Shown here: in pieces, positions 1-8,835 of the stretch
Position numbering within the stretch: position 1 is the first letter of the stretch
Layout: every line of letters starts with the position of its first letter
Assembly: GCF_900111675.1 (NCBI RefSeq)
Contig: NZ_FOHO01000013.1
Coordinates: forward strand, 1-64,000
Reading direction: 5' to 3'
Origin: Paracoccus homiensis
GTDB taxonomy: Bacteria > Pseudomonadota > Alphaproteobacteria > Rhodobacterales > Rhodobacteraceae
Length of the DNA stretch: 64,000 bases
The notes under the pieces: generated by a model
The model's input: the letters and a program-made list of their open reading frames with translations, nothing else
Databases searched by the model: none
Told to the model about the DNA's origin: nothing
Translations under genes and position numbers: made by a program

Positions 1-131
1 GGATACAGCGCTGAACACCTTGTGGCCTGACCGCGATCGCTAGCAGGCTGATCCCGCCTCTCTTCACCGTCTCGAACAGTCGACGGCGGCCCGTTTTGCG
101 GGACCGCGAAGCATAAGGAAGAGAGAGTGAT

Positions 132-1096
132 ATGATGCCAGCAGCAGCCGTGATCGGCATAGATGTTTCCCGCGATTGGCTCGACGGCTTTTGTGCGTCG
201 AGTGGGCGACGGCTCCGCCTGCCCAACACCGCGGCCGGCCATGCGGAACTTCTCACGCAGCTCCACGATTTGTCCCAGCCAGTGCGGGTCGGATTTAAGG
301 CAACGGTCGGTCAGGAATGGGTGCTCCGGTCCACGCTTGTCGCGGCCGGGGTGGAGGCTGTGCAACTACCACCGGCACAGATCAAAGCCTTTGCCCTTTC
401 CCGCGGGGCACACGGGCAAAGACCGACCGGATCGATGCCGAGTTCATCGCGAGGTTCATGCCATTCAGGCCTGAAGCCGGGCGGAAACTGCCGGGAGAGA
501 ACCTGCGTGTTCTCAGGGCACTAACAACACGCAGGGCGCAGGTGGTAGAAATGCGCAAACGGCTTTCTGCACAGATCGCGGCGCGCAGAAAGCAACAAGT
601 CCCCGCCGATCTCAAGGGCATGGATGCCAGCCTCATGGCAATGCTGGACGCTCAGATCGGTGACCTTGAGCAGCGGATCAAAGGCGTCATCGAGCAGGAG
701 GCAGCGTCGGCGGCAAAGGCAAGGCTTCTGCTGTCCATCCCCGGGATTGGCCCCGTCTCTGCGGCCATGCTGATCGCGGAAATGCCGGAACTCGGGCGGA
801 TGACATCCGGTGAAGCTGCGGCGATGACCGGCCTTGCTCCCATCCCGCACGACAGTGGCGCAATGCGGGGCAAGAGGGCAATCGCCGGAGGACGGCGCGC
901 ATTGAGACATGTCCTGTTCCAGGCCGCACTGGCTGCAGCCTCTCACAACCCCGTTCTGAAGCCAGTCGCACAGGCCCTCAAAATACACGGGAAACCCCAC
1001 AAGCTGGTCATCGTCGCCATCGCTCGAAGGCTGGTTACAATCGCAAACGCCATCCTCAAAACCGGCATCCCCTGGCAACCCCAGCCCGATAGCTGA
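132..1096 (+). pseudogene. IS110-family transposase, frameshifted
   Basis: This is a DEDD-type transposase of the IS110 family, interrupted by one frameshift. Frame 1 (132 to about 405) carries the RuvC-like start, with GIDVSRDWLD holding the first catalytic Asp. The frame entered at about 405 continues with AKTDRIDAEFIA and then the C-terminal Transposase_20 part (SIPGIGPV, TGLAPIPHDSG, GGRRALRHVLFQAAL) to a stop at 1094-1096. Joining the frames by a net -1 shift near 403-410 restores the usual spacing between the two halves. In addition, the family motif GFEATGG reads GFKATVG here (about 291-312), so the acidic residue of the DEDD set is replaced by Lys. Frameshift plus lost catalytic residue mean the gene is dead. 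A programmed frameshift is unlikely because the family does not usually use one and no convincing slippery site is seen. Confidence 0.88.
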
Positions 1097-1109
1097 ACAC
1101 AGTTGCTAG

Positions 1110-1149
1110 GCGCAGGGGACGCCCGCAAGGCCCCTGCGCGGGCGTTCCC
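1110..1149 (+). other. Two mutually exclusive hairpins after the transposase
   Basis: Hairpin A pairs 1110-1118 (GCGCAGGGG) with 1131-1139 (CCCCTGCGC), 9 perfect pairs around a 12-base loop. Hairpin B pairs 1115-1126 (GGGGACGCCCGC) with 1138-1149 (GCGGGCGTTCCC), 12 pairs with one G-U. They share bases 1115-1118 and 1138-1139 and cannot form together. The site could be a terminator or part of an IS110-associated structured RNA. There is no U-tract, so a simple intrinsic terminator is not well supported. The rest of 1150-1393 shows nothing recognisable. Confidence 0.5.
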
Positions 1150-1393
1150 GATCCTTCTGCCCCTTTGTCCCGCGATCCCTTCATCAAAGCCTTCCGCAGC
1201 CCCCCTCGCTGTGTTAGCGGCCATCCGCCAGCGGTATCGCCCCTGCATTGGGGGGCGGATGCCGGCTGTGCGCTGACACCCGGACAGGGTTCGCATCGAC
1301 CGGCGGGCGTTTTCACGCATCGTCACCGGGGCCCGTGTCCCACCGCATCCCTGGCCCGTCATGCCGGCCAGAGGGGGTCTTGAAGGAGGCAAA

Positions 1394-2740
1394 ATGAATG
1401 CTGTCGTAGTCGCCGTCGTCACGATGATGGTGCTAAGCCTGATCCGCGTGCCCGTGATCGTGGCGCTGATCGTGGCCACATTGGTCGGCGGGCTGGTGGC
1501 CGGGATGCCGATCGGGGATATCGTCACCGCGTTCGAGTCCGGGCTTGGCGAAGGTGCGAATATCGCGCTCTCCTATGCGATGCTGGGGGCCTTTGCGGTT
1601 GCGCTGTCGCGGTCGGGGCTGACGCATCTGCTGGCGAACCGCATCGTGGGGCTGGTGGGGGCCCGCAGTTCCGCGACCAACGGGATGTATGCGGCAATGG
1701 TGATCTATGCCGCCTTCCTGCTGACCGCGACCCTGGCCGAGACGCTGGTGCCGGTGCATATCGCCTTCATCCCCATTCTGGTGCCGCCGCTTCTGGCGGT
1801 CATGAACCGGCTGCGGATCGACCGCCGCGCGGCGGCCTGTGCGCTGACCTGCGGGCTGATCTTTGCCTATATGCTGCTGCCGGTGGGCTTCGGGTCGATC
1901 TATCAGGACAAGATCCTGACCAAGAACATCAACCTTGCCGGGGCCGAGCAGGGCTTTGCGATCACCGCCTCCAGCGTGCCGATGGCGATGCTGATCCCGT
2001 CGCTGGGAATGATACTGGGCCTGCTGGTCGCGGTGGTGTTTTCCTACCGCAAGCCGCGCGATTATGCCCTGGCCGAAATCGGCGCAGGCGCGGGCGAGAC
2101 CGCCGCCGCCGGGGATGGCATGACCCGCCTGCAACTTGGGCTCAGCCTGGCCTCGATCGCGGTCGCGCTGGGGGTGCAGCTGTTCAGCGGCTCGATGCTG
2201 CTGGGCGGGCTGGTCGGTTTCGGGTTGCTTAGCCTTGGTGGGTTCTTTCAGTGGAAAGAGGTCGATGACGTCTTTGTTCTGGGGCTGCGGATGATGGCGC
2301 TGATCGGGTTCATCATGGTCACCGCGCAGGGCTTTGCGGCGGTAATGCAGGCCACCGGCGCCGTGCCCGCGCTGGTCGAAAGCTCGGCCGCGCTGATCGG
2401 CGACAGCAAGGGGTTGGCGGCCTTCGTGCTGTTGGCCGTGGGACTGCTGATCACGATGGGGATCGGGTCGTCCTTTTCGACGGTGCCGGTCATCGCGCTG
2501 ATTTATGTGCCGCTGTGCATCAGCTTTGGCTTCTCGCCCATGGCGACCATCGCGCTGATCGGAACGGCGGGCGCGTTGGGCGATGCCGGATCGCCCGCGT
2601 CGGATTCGACATTGGGGCCGACGGCGGGTCTGAACGCGGATGGCCAGCACGATCACATCTGGGATACGGTCGTGCCGACCTTCCTGCATTTCAACCTGCC
2701 CTTGCTGGTGGCAGGCTGGATTGCGGCAATGGTGCTGTGA
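1394..2740 (+). CDS. Na+/H+ antiporter family permease (YuiF-like)
   Basis: This is an inner-membrane secondary transporter of 448 residues with about ten to twelve hydrophobic segments. It resembles the Na+/H+ antiporter family of the YuiF type, some members of which have been linked to amino acid transport, so the substrate is open. Visible features are a helical N-terminus, the polar intramembrane stretch TATLAETLVPVHIAFIP, and the glycine/serine-rich loop near the C-terminus (GALGDAGSPASDSTLGP) typical of the family. I chose the ATG at 1394 because GAAGGAGG lies 5-8 bases before it. An in-frame ATG at 1361 would add a non-hydrophobic leader with no good ribosome binding site. The gene stands alone between the IS remnant and a convergent aldo/keto reductase. 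Nothing in the context assigns a substrate. Confidence 0.8.
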   Translation: MNAVVVAVVTMMVLSLIRVPVIVALIVATLVGGLVAGMPIGDIVTAFESGLGEGANIALSYAMLGAFAVALSRSGLTHLLANRIVGLVGARSSATNGMYAAMVIYAAFLLTATLAETLVPVHIAFIPILVPPLLAVMNRLRIDRRAAACALTCGLIFAYMLLPVGFGSIYQDKILTKNINLAGAEQGFAITASSVPMAMLIPSLGMILGLLVAVVFSYRKPRDYALAEIGAGAGETAAAGDGMTRLQLGLSLASIAVALGVQLFSGSMLLGGLVGFGLLSLGGFFQWKEVDDVFVLGLRMMALIGFIMVTAQGFAAVMQATGAVPALVESSAALIGDSKGLAAFVLLAVGLLITMGIGSSFSTVPVIALIYVPLCISFGFSPMATIALIGTAGALGDAGSPASDSTLGPTAGLNADGQHDHIWDTVVPTFLHFNLPLLVAGWIAAMVL

Positions 2741-2755
2741 CCCGGCACGCAGCCT

Positions 2756-3685
2756 TCAGGTAACCTCTTCCGAACGGTCGGTGGCCGGTTCGGGGGGCTG
2801 TGACAGCGCGGTGATGCTGTCACGGATCTGGTCCGGCAACCGGTAATCCAGCGCCCGCAAGGACGGCTCCAGCTGTTCGGCGGAACGGGCGCTGATGATC
2901 GGGGCGGTGATGTCGGGATGATGCGCCACCCATGCGACCGCCAGCGTCGCGGGGGATTGGTCCAGCTGATCCGCCAGATCGGCCAGCCCGGCGGCGGTGT
3001 CATGCATCCACGCGGCCCGATAGCGGGCCGCGTAGGTCTTGTCCCGGGTCAGGCGGCCTGCCGCGCCATCGCGGTATTTCCCGGTCAGCAGCCCGCCCCC
3101 CAGCGGGGAATAGGGCAGCACGGCGATCTTCTGATCGCGCGCCATCGGCAGGATCTCGGCCTCGACCTGCCGTTTGACAAGGCTGTACATCGGCTGGATC
3201 GCCGCGATGCGCAGCCCGAAGCCCGCAGCGACATGGGCGGCCTTCATCACCTGCCACGCCGCGAAATTCGACAGGCCGATATTGCGGATCTTGCCGCCGG
3301 CATGCAATTCGGCCAGCGTTTCGAAGCTGTCCTCCAACGGGGTGTCAGGGTCCCAGCGGTGCAGATACAGCAGATCGACACAGTCCAACCCGTGGCGTTG
3401 CTGGCTGATGCGGAACTGTTTCAGGATGTTGTCGCGCCCCGATCCGCCCGTCGCGGCCAGTTTGGTCGCGAAGAACAGGCCCTCGCGTTCGGGGCGGACC
3501 ATCTGGCCCAGCCATTCCTCGGACAGACCGTCATTATAGCCATGCGCCGTGTCGAAGATGTTGATCCCCGCGAATCGGCAGCGGTCGTACATCGCGCGGG
3601 CGGCGTCTTGGTCGGCCCCGCGGCCGAATTGCATCGCCCCAAAGCAGAAGCGCGAGATCGGCGTGCCGTCGATGGTGGTCAGCAT
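2756..3685 (-). CDS. Aldo/keto reductase
   Basis: This is a 309-residue NAD(P)H-dependent oxidoreductase of the aldo/keto reductase superfamily with a TIM-barrel fold, presumably cytoplasmic. The full catalytic tetrad is visible: Asp45 and Tyr50 in FDTAHGYN, Lys75 in FFATKLA, His109 in YLHRWDP. The substrate loop and the cofactor-binding end (PYSPLGGGLLTGKY, then the C-terminal barrel strands) are also present. It is the last gene of a three-gene leftward arm (dehydrogenase, GntR regulator, reductase), with a 10-base gap to the regulator. This suggests it reduces or oxidises a sugar-derived carbonyl compound handled by the divergent tct/otn operon. A GGGGG ribosome binding site precedes the ATG. 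The exact substrate cannot be read from the sequence. Confidence 0.88.
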   Translation of the reverse strand: MLTTIDGTPISRFCFGAMQFGRGADQDAARAMYDRCRFAGINIFDTAHGYNDGLSEEWLGQMVRPEREGLFFATKLAATGGSGRDNILKQFRISQQRHGLDCVDLLYLHRWDPDTPLEDSFETLAELHAGGKIRNIGLSNFAAWQVMKAAHVAAGFGLRIAAIQPMYSLVKRQVEAEILPMARDQKIAVLPYSPLGGGLLTGKYRDGAAGRLTRDKTYAARYRAAWMHDTAAGLADLADQLDQSPATLAVAWVAHHPDITAPIISARSAEQLEPSLRALDYRLPDQIRDSITALSQPPEPATDRSEEVT

Positions 3686-3695
3686 GGATGCCCCC

Positions 3696-4370
3696 TTACA
3701 ATTGCCGCAGGCGGTGGCGTTCCAGCAGCTCCAGGATCATGTCCCGCGCCTGTTGCCGATGGGCGCGGTGCAGATCGCGTGCCGCCGTCGCGTCGCCGCG
3801 CAGGATCGCCTCGTAGACGCCCTGATGGTCGCGGTTCGACTGCACCGGCAGCGGTCGCATGAACAGCGTGACGGCCCGCGCCCGGCGCACCTGATCGCCC
3901 AGCATCGCGACGATCGCGATGACCCGCGAATTGCCGCCCAGCCGCACCAGTTCGGCGTGGAAGCGGTCGTCGGCCTGCGCCCATGCCTCCAGATCCCGTG
4001 CCTCGAGGCTGCGGTCCATGTCGGCGATCGCCTGCGCCAGCGCGGCCAGATGGTCGGCATCATGGCACCGTTCGGCCGCGCGTTCGGCCGCCAGGCTTTC
4101 CAGTTCGGTCAGCACGTCATAGATCTCGCGCATGTCGGTGGGCGACACGGACAGGATCCGCACGCCCTTGCGCGCCCGCAATTCCAGCAGGCCCTGGCTT
4201 TCCAGCGTCCGCGCGGCCTCTCGGACCGGGGTGCGGGACATGCCCAGCCGCTCGGCCAACTCGCTTTCCAGATGATCCGACCCCGCAGCCAGCTCGCCCG
4301 AAAAGACCAGCCGCCGCAGTTCCGCGATGGCGCGGTCGGTGTTCGAGATCGCCTTGTCTTCCTGTCCCAT
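3696..4370 (-). CDS. GntR-family (FCD) transcriptional regulator
   Basis: This 224-residue cytoplasmic regulator has an N-terminal winged helix-turn-helix (about residues 10-75, with LAERLGMSRTPVREAARTLES) and a C-terminal all-helical FCD ligand domain (about 90-215). FCD regulators usually sense the acid or sugar acid of the pathway they control. It lies between a Gfo/Idh/MocA dehydrogenase (stop 5 bases upstream of the ATG) and an aldo/keto reductase. It is therefore the likely repressor of both arms of the tct/otn locus, probably through the TATAC palindrome in the divergent intergenic region near 5,465. A GTG one codon upstream (4371-4373) is an alternative start. Confidence 0.9.
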   Translation of the reverse strand: MGQEDKAISNTDRAIAELRRLVFSGELAAGSDHLESELAERLGMSRTPVREAARTLESQGLLELRARKGVRILSVSPTDMREIYDVLTELESLAAERAAERCHDADHLAALAQAIADMDRSLEARDLEAWAQADDRFHAELVRLGGNSRVIAIVAMLGDQVRRARAVTLFMRPLPVQSNRDHQGVYEAILRGDATAARDLHRAHRQQARDMILELLERHRLRQL

Positions 4371-4374
4371 CACA

Positions 4375-5400
4375 TCACCCCAATGCCTGCCTGCTGCCGG
4401 TTTCGGCGGATCGGTATGTCGCGGCCTCGATCCGCATCACCTGCAGATAATCCCGCGCAAGGTTTTCCAGCGGCGCACCGTCCAGCAACCCCGCGACGAC
4501 ATGCGATTGCAGATGGTGGACGCAATCGCCGCCAAAACCCTGATGGGTGTCGGGCGGCAGCAGCACCGTGGTCGCGCGTTCACCGAAGCGGCGCAGCGCG
4601 ACGGCACCGTCGCCGGTCAGCGTGATCGTGCCTGCCGTTCCCTCGACCAGCGCCTCGCCCATGGTGCGGCGGTGGTTGTCGGCGGCATGGTCGAGGCAGC
4701 GGTTCCCATCCAGAAGCGCGCGCACCCCGTCCGGGTGTTCGAAGATGACATGGCCCGCATCCTCGCCCGCGATCACCGGGTTGATGCGCCGCAGATCGGC
4801 ATAGACCGACAGCGGCGGCCCCAGCAGAAAGCGGAACGTGTCGATCCAGTGCACGCCGGTCTCGCGGATCAGGAAGCGCGGCATCTGCTGGAAATAGGGC
4901 TGGCGGTCCAGATAGGCACGCGGCCCCTGACCGTCGCCGGGACGCAGCCGGAAGGTCAGTTGCAGGACCTGCCCGATATCGCCCCGGTCCAGTGCCGCGC
5001 GAATACAGCGATACCAGGGCTGAAAGCGGAAATTTTCGTGGATAACGATGGTCGCGCCCACGCGCTCGGCCTCGGCCAGGACGGCTTCGGCCTGGGCCAG
5101 GTCGGTGCAGAAGGGCTTCTGGCAGATGATCGCGCGGATGCCTGCGGCCAGCGCGGTGCGGATCGCCTGCGCATGGGCGGCGGGCGGCAAGATGATGTCC
5201 AGAAGATCGGGCGCGGTGGCCTTCAGCATCGCGGACAGGTCGTCAAAGGCCGCAAGCCCGGTCGCCTGCGCCCTGGCAAGATCGGTGTCGCAGGCCCCGA
5301 CGGGTTCGACGCGATCCATCCGCGCCCAGCTGTCATAGTGGAACTGGCTGAAATAGCCCGCCCCGATGCAGGCCACGCGCAATGTCTTGCCCTGTGTCAT
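4375..5400 (-). CDS. Gfo/Idh/MocA-family oxidoreductase
   Basis: This is a 341-residue NAD(P)-dependent sugar or polyol dehydrogenase. The N-terminal Rossmann domain carries GAGYFS (residues 13-18) and the usual EKP motif in the form QKP (Lys95-Pro96), followed by the alpha/beta substrate domain with ETGVHWID, which supplies the active-site His. The start at 5400 is preceded by a GGAGG ribosome binding site; an upstream in-frame start would overlap the divergent promoter. It is the first gene of the leftward arm and diverges from tctCBA. The likely role is oxidation of a sugar, polyol or hydroxy-acid to an oxo compound or lactone in the same pathway. The Glu-to-Gln change in EKP is conservative, and the catalytic Lys is kept. 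Confidence 0.88.
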   Translation of the reverse strand: MTQGKTLRVACIGAGYFSQFHYDSWARMDRVEPVGACDTDLARAQATGLAAFDDLSAMLKATAPDLLDIILPPAAHAQAIRTALAAGIRAIICQKPFCTDLAQAEAVLAEAERVGATIVIHENFRFQPWYRCIRAALDRGDIGQVLQLTFRLRPGDGQGPRAYLDRQPYFQQMPRFLIRETGVHWIDTFRFLLGPPLSVYADLRRINPVIAGEDAGHVIFEHPDGVRALLDGNRCLDHAADNHRRTMGEALVEGTAGTITLTGDGAVALRRFGERATTVLLPPDTHQGFGGDCVHHLQSHVVAGLLDGAPLENLARDYLQVMRIEAATYRSAETGSRQALG

Positions 5401-5462
5401 CCGATCCTCCGCAATCCTTGCACCAATACCCGTCGCGCATCGGCGTTGACAATGCATAGATT

Positions 5463-5474
5463 AACGTATACGCA
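5463..5474. promoter_or_regulatory. Candidate GntR-FCD operator in the tct divergent promoter
   Basis: The 116-base gap between the divergent dehydrogenase and tctC contains the perfect palindrome CGTATACG at 5465-5472 within AACGTATACGCA. The -35-like TTGACA (5446-5451) lies just upstream of it. FCD-type GntR proteins commonly bind sites centred on TnGTATACnA, and such a regulator is encoded next door. Binding here would control both arms. Assignment is by motif and position only. Confidence 0.5.
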
Positions 5475-5516
5475 ATCAAATGCAACACGATACACAACTG
5501 CTGGGAGGAGGGGTTG

Positions 5517-6515
5517 ATGAAGATCTTGCTTGCGGGGGCCGCGGTCCTTGTCGCGGGGGCGGGTTCATCCGTCATGGCGCAGGAATATCCCTATCGCGAT
5601 ATCACGAATGCGGTCGTCTGGGGTGCCGGAGGGGGCACGGATTCGATCAATCGCATGATCATGGCCGAGATGGAGGCGCATCTGCCCGTCTCGATCAACG
5701 TGATCAACCAGACGGGCGGCGTCGCCGGATCGAACGGCATGGTCTATGTGATGAACCAGCCCGATGACGGCTATACGCTGGCCGGGATTTCGGAATCGAA
5801 TGTCACGGCGGCGGTTCAGGGCGGTTGGGACAAGAAGTTCGACTTCTGGTATCCCTTCGTCGTCGGCGGATCGCCGGACCTGATCTCGGTCCCCGCGGAC
5901 AGCCCTTATGGCAGTCTGCAGGATCTGGTACAGGCCGCGAAGGACGATCCGGGCAGCATCCCGGCGGCGGCGTCGGGGGCGGGGTCGATCCATCACCTTA
6001 ACCTGCTGGCGATCGAGAAGGGCGCGGGCGCGGAATTCAAGTTCGTGCCCTATCAGGGATCGGCCGCCGGGCAAGAGGCCGCGATGGCGGGCGAGGTCGC
6101 GCTGGTCGTCACCTCGCTGGCGGAACAGGCGGCGCTGATCGAGGGGGGCGAGCTGAAGCCCCTTGCCATGCTGACCCCCGAAAGCGCCGAGATCGCGGGC
6201 ATGACGGTGCCCTCGGCCTTCGATCTGTATGACGGGCTGGATGCCTATCTGCCGCTGAAACAGGCGATCGGCTTTGCGGTGCATGCCTCGGCCCCGGACG
6301 AGGTCAAGGCGACCCTGACCGAAGCCTTCGATGCCGCGATGGCGGGCGATGCCGTGGCCGAATGGGCGGCGACGAACCATTACGACATCGGCGGCCAGTC
6401 CGGCCCCGAGGCGCAGGCCCTGTTCGCGAACCTGGAAAGCAACTTCGCCTATACGCTGCAGGAACTGGGCGTGGCGACGGTCGATCCGGCGACACTGGGC
6501 ATCGAGAAGCCCTGA
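5517..6515 (+). CDS. tctC: Tripartite tricarboxylate transporter solute-binding protein (TctC/Bug)
   Basis: This is a 332-residue periplasmic binding protein of the TctC (Bug) family. A signal peptide covers residues 1-22 with an Ala-x-Ala-type end (SVMA before QEYP). The mature part shows the family's ligand-loop features, with VVWGAGGGTDSINR near the start and later NQTGGVAGSNG. It should bind a carboxylated substrate and pass it to the TctB/TctA membrane complex that follows. The ATG at 5517 is preceded by GGGAGGAGGGG; a TTG one codon earlier is less likely. It is the first gene of an operon running to 12,990. The ligand is unknown; the downstream otn genes argue for a sugar acid of about four to six carbons. 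Confidence 0.9.
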   Translation: MKILLAGAAVLVAGAGSSVMAQEYPYRDITNAVVWGAGGGTDSINRMIMAEMEAHLPVSINVINQTGGVAGSNGMVYVMNQPDDGYTLAGISESNVTAAVQGGWDKKFDFWYPFVVGGSPDLISVPADSPYGSLQDLVQAAKDDPGSIPAAASGAGSIHHLNLLAIEKGAGAEFKFVPYQGSAAGQEAAMAGEVALVVTSLAEQAALIEGGELKPLAMLTPESAEIAGMTVPSAFDLYDGLDAYLPLKQAIGFAVHASAPDEVKATLTEAFDAAMAGDAVAEWAATNHYDIGGQSGPEAQALFANLESNFAYTLQELGVATVDPATLGIEKP

Positions 6516-6579
6516 TCCCGCAACGTCATGCCGGGGGCGTCCGCGCCCCCGCCGCGCCGAAGGGAGGGCGCCGATTATC

Positions 6580-7323
6580 ATGGACGAAGAAAGGCTGATC
6601 ATGCGGGCACGGGATTTCTGGGCGTCCATCGCCCTGATCCTGCTGTCGCTGTTCTTCATCTGGCGCACGCTGGACATTCCGCTGAGCGGCGGCACGCAGG
6701 GCGGCGTGAAGGGCGTCGAGTGGTTCAATTCCGCCGCCATCGTGCCGCTTGGCATCTTCTGCGCGATGCTGCTGCTGTCGGTATCCCTGCTGGTGCGCAG
6801 CATCCGCGAAGGGGGCGCCGCCCGCGCGCTGGACGCGGCGGGACTGGGCTGGAACGGCCCCGAGGCGATGCGCTTTGCCACGCTGATGGCGATTTTCGTC
6901 TTCTATGTCGTCGCGCTGGTCCCGCGCGTCGATTTCGTCATCTCATCCGGGTTGCTGATCACCGCGCTGATCTTCGGCTATCACACGGGCGACCGGGGGC
7001 GGATGCTGCTGGCGACGGCGGCGGTCGTCGTTGCGGGCCTGGCGGCGCTGCTGCTGCATTTCCCGCAGGCCGAATGGAACGCGCATGGTGACGACTGGAT
7101 CGCGCTGGCGATCTGGGCGGGGCTGGTCGCCTGGATGCTGATCGTGGCGCGCGGCGAACGCGTGGCCCGCATCACGCCACTGATCGCCATCGCTGCGCCG
7201 CTGGTGCTGATCTGCGCGATGGCTTTCACCTTCCGGCAGAACGTGCCCAATCGCGGCGGGCTGATCTTCAAGCAGATCGAGTACCATTTCTACGTCACGC
7301 TGCGCCCGCTGTGGAGGGATTGA
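6580..7323 (+). CDS. tctB: TTT transporter small membrane subunit (TctB)
   Basis: This 247-residue inner-membrane protein is the small subunit of the tripartite tricarboxylate transporter. A first hydrophobic segment (about residues 14-32) is followed by a periplasmic linker and three to four further segments, the usual TctB plan with an extra C-terminal part. The ATG at 6580 follows AGGGAGGG at a suitable distance. Its stop codon overlaps the start of tctA by one base (TGATG), so the two membrane subunits are translationally coupled. The role is transport, driven by a cation gradient, with the TctC binding protein encoded upstream. Confidence 0.85.
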   Translation: MDEERLIMRARDFWASIALILLSLFFIWRTLDIPLSGGTQGGVKGVEWFNSAAIVPLGIFCAMLLLSVSLLVRSIREGGAARALDAAGLGWNGPEAMRFATLMAIFVFYVVALVPRVDFVISSGLLITALIFGYHTGDRGRMLLATAAVVVAGLAALLLHFPQAEWNAHGDDWIALAIWAGLVAWMLIVARGERVARITPLIAIAAPLVLICAMAFTFRQNVPNRGGLIFKQIEYHFYVTLRPLWRD

Positions 7324-8834
7324 TGGAGTTCGTCCTTTCGCAACTGGCAGGTTTCGGCCATGCCTTCGGGGCGCTGGTCGCGGACCCGCTGACCTATGTC
7401 TATCTGCTGGGATCGGTGTTCCTGGGCATCGCCTTCGGCGCATTGCCGGGACTGACCGCGACGCTGGCCGTGACCATCCTGACCGGGTTCTTCGGCAACA
7501 AGATCCCGCTGGATTATTCGCTGATCGCGCTTCTGGGGGCCTATGTCGGGGCGATCTATGGCGGGTCCTACCCCTCGATCCTACTGAACATTCCGGGCAC
7601 GGCGGCCAGCGCCGCGACCGCGCTGGACGGGCACCCGCTGGCGAAATCGGGTCGCGGCGGCGAGGCCTTGGGCCTGACCACCACCGCCAGCTTCATCGGC
7701 ACGCTGATCGGGACCTTCGCGCTGCTGATCTTCGTCTGGGCGCTGCTGCTGATATCGAAGAACATCGCCAGCCCCGAAAAGGCCCTGCTGGCCCTGTTCG
7801 GCATCCTTCTGTCCGGCGCCCTGATGAGCGAGGATCTGGTCGTCAAGGGCTGGATCGCGGGGCTGATTGGGCTGGCCATGGCGATGGTCGGCATGGACCC
7901 CCTGCTGTCCGAGCCGCGCTTCACCTTCGGCTGGTCCTACATGCTGTCGGGGTTCCAGGTGGTTCCGGTGCTGATGGGGGCCTTTGCCATCCCGCAGATC
8001 ATCGCCGGAATGCGGCGGACGCAGGCGGGCACGCTGACGCAGCTGAACGACCGTATCCTGCCCAGCTTTGCCGCCATCCGCCGTTACCTGCCGACGATCA
8101 CGCGGTCGGGGGTCATCGGCACCGGCGTCGGTGCGCTGCCCGGCGTGGGCGAGGATGTGGCCGGCTGGGTCAGCTATGGCGTCGGCAAGACCGTTTCCAA
8201 GGAGGGAGAGAAGTTCGGCAAGGGCTCGGTCGAGGGGCTGCTGTCCTCGGAGACCGCGAACAATGCCTGCATCGGCGGCGCGCTGATCCCGCTTCTGGTG
8301 CTGGGCATCCCCGGATCGCCGCCCGCCGCCGCGCTGATGGGCGCGTTCATGATCAACAACGTCATTCCCGGTCCCACGCTGGACCCCTCGATCATCCTGC
8401 GCGTGGTCGCGATTCTGGTGCTTGCGTCCTTCACGATGTTCCTGATGGGGCTGTTCACGGCGCGGGTCTTCATCCGCATCCTGCGCATCCCGCAGACGGT
8501 GTTCCTGCCGGTCGTGCTGATCCTGACCACCATCGGGTCGTTCAGCGTGGGCGGCGGGATCAACGACCTGTACCTGATGCTGGGCGTCGGGGTCGTCGCC
8601 TATTTCATGAACATGCTGGCCTTTCCCATCGCGCCGCTGGTCATCGGGGTCATCCTGGGCGGCATGTTCGACGAGATGTTCCGCCGCTCGCTTCTGCTGT
8701 CGGACGGGGATCTGTCGGTCTTTGCCTCGCGCCCCGGTGCGGCGATCCTTCTGGCGCTGAATGTCGCGCTGATCGCCAGTCAACTGCCACCCGTGAAACG
8801 CGCCTTCGGGCGCATGCGTCAAAGGATCGCGTGA
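7323..8834 (+). CDS. tctA: TTT transporter large permease (TctA)
   Basis: This 503-residue integral membrane protein is the large permease of the TTT system, with about twelve transmembrane segments. The family's two glycine/proline-rich signatures are present: FLGIAFGALPGLTATLAV followed by YGGSYPSILLNIPGTA in the first half, and GTGVGALPGVGEDVAGW with LVLGIPGSPPAAALMG in the second half. These reflect the internal duplication typical of TctA. The length is normal. It overlaps tctB by one base and is one base from the ABM-domain gene, placing it firmly in the operon. It presumably imports the acid metabolised by the otn enzymes downstream. Confidence 0.93.
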   Translation: MEFVLSQLAGFGHAFGALVADPLTYVYLLGSVFLGIAFGALPGLTATLAVTILTGFFGNKIPLDYSLIALLGAYVGAIYGGSYPSILLNIPGTAASAATALDGHPLAKSGRGGEALGLTTTASFIGTLIGTFALLIFVWALLLISKNIASPEKALLALFGILLSGALMSEDLVVKGWIAGLIGLAMAMVGMDPLLSEPRFTFGWSYMLSGFQVVPVLMGAFAIPQIIAGMRRTQAGTLTQLNDRILPSFAAIRRYLPTITRSGVIGTGVGALPGVGEDVAGWVSYGVGKTVSKEGEKFGKGSVEGLLSSETANNACIGGALIPLLVLGIPGSPPAAALMGAFMINNVIPGPTLDPSIILRVVAILVLASFTMFLMGLFTARVFIRILRIPQTVFLPVVLILTTIGSFSVGGGINDLYLMLGVGVVAYFMNMLAFPIAPLVIGVILGGMFDEMFRRSLLLSDGDLSVFASRPGAAILLALNVALIASQLPPVKRAFGRMRQRIA

Positions 8835-8835
8835 C

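Larger units (their letters stand above)
1..1150 (+). mobile_element. IS110-family insertion sequence remnant (ends not defined)
   Basis: The span holds a broken IS110-type transposase gene with short non-coding flanks. IS110 elements lack ordinary terminal inverted repeats, and their flanks can encode a guide (bridge or seek) RNA, so the ends cannot be set by eye and the left one may lie before the window. I extend the right side to include the paired hairpins after the gene. Bases 1-131 hold no gene; a purine-rich stretch just before base 132 could serve as ribosome binding site. Confidence 0.45.

Noticed and set aside
132..1096. Programmed -1 frameshift in the transposase
   Set aside because: IS110-family transposases are normally single-frame, no clear slippery heptamer is seen, and a catalytic residue is also lost, so decay is the simpler explanation.
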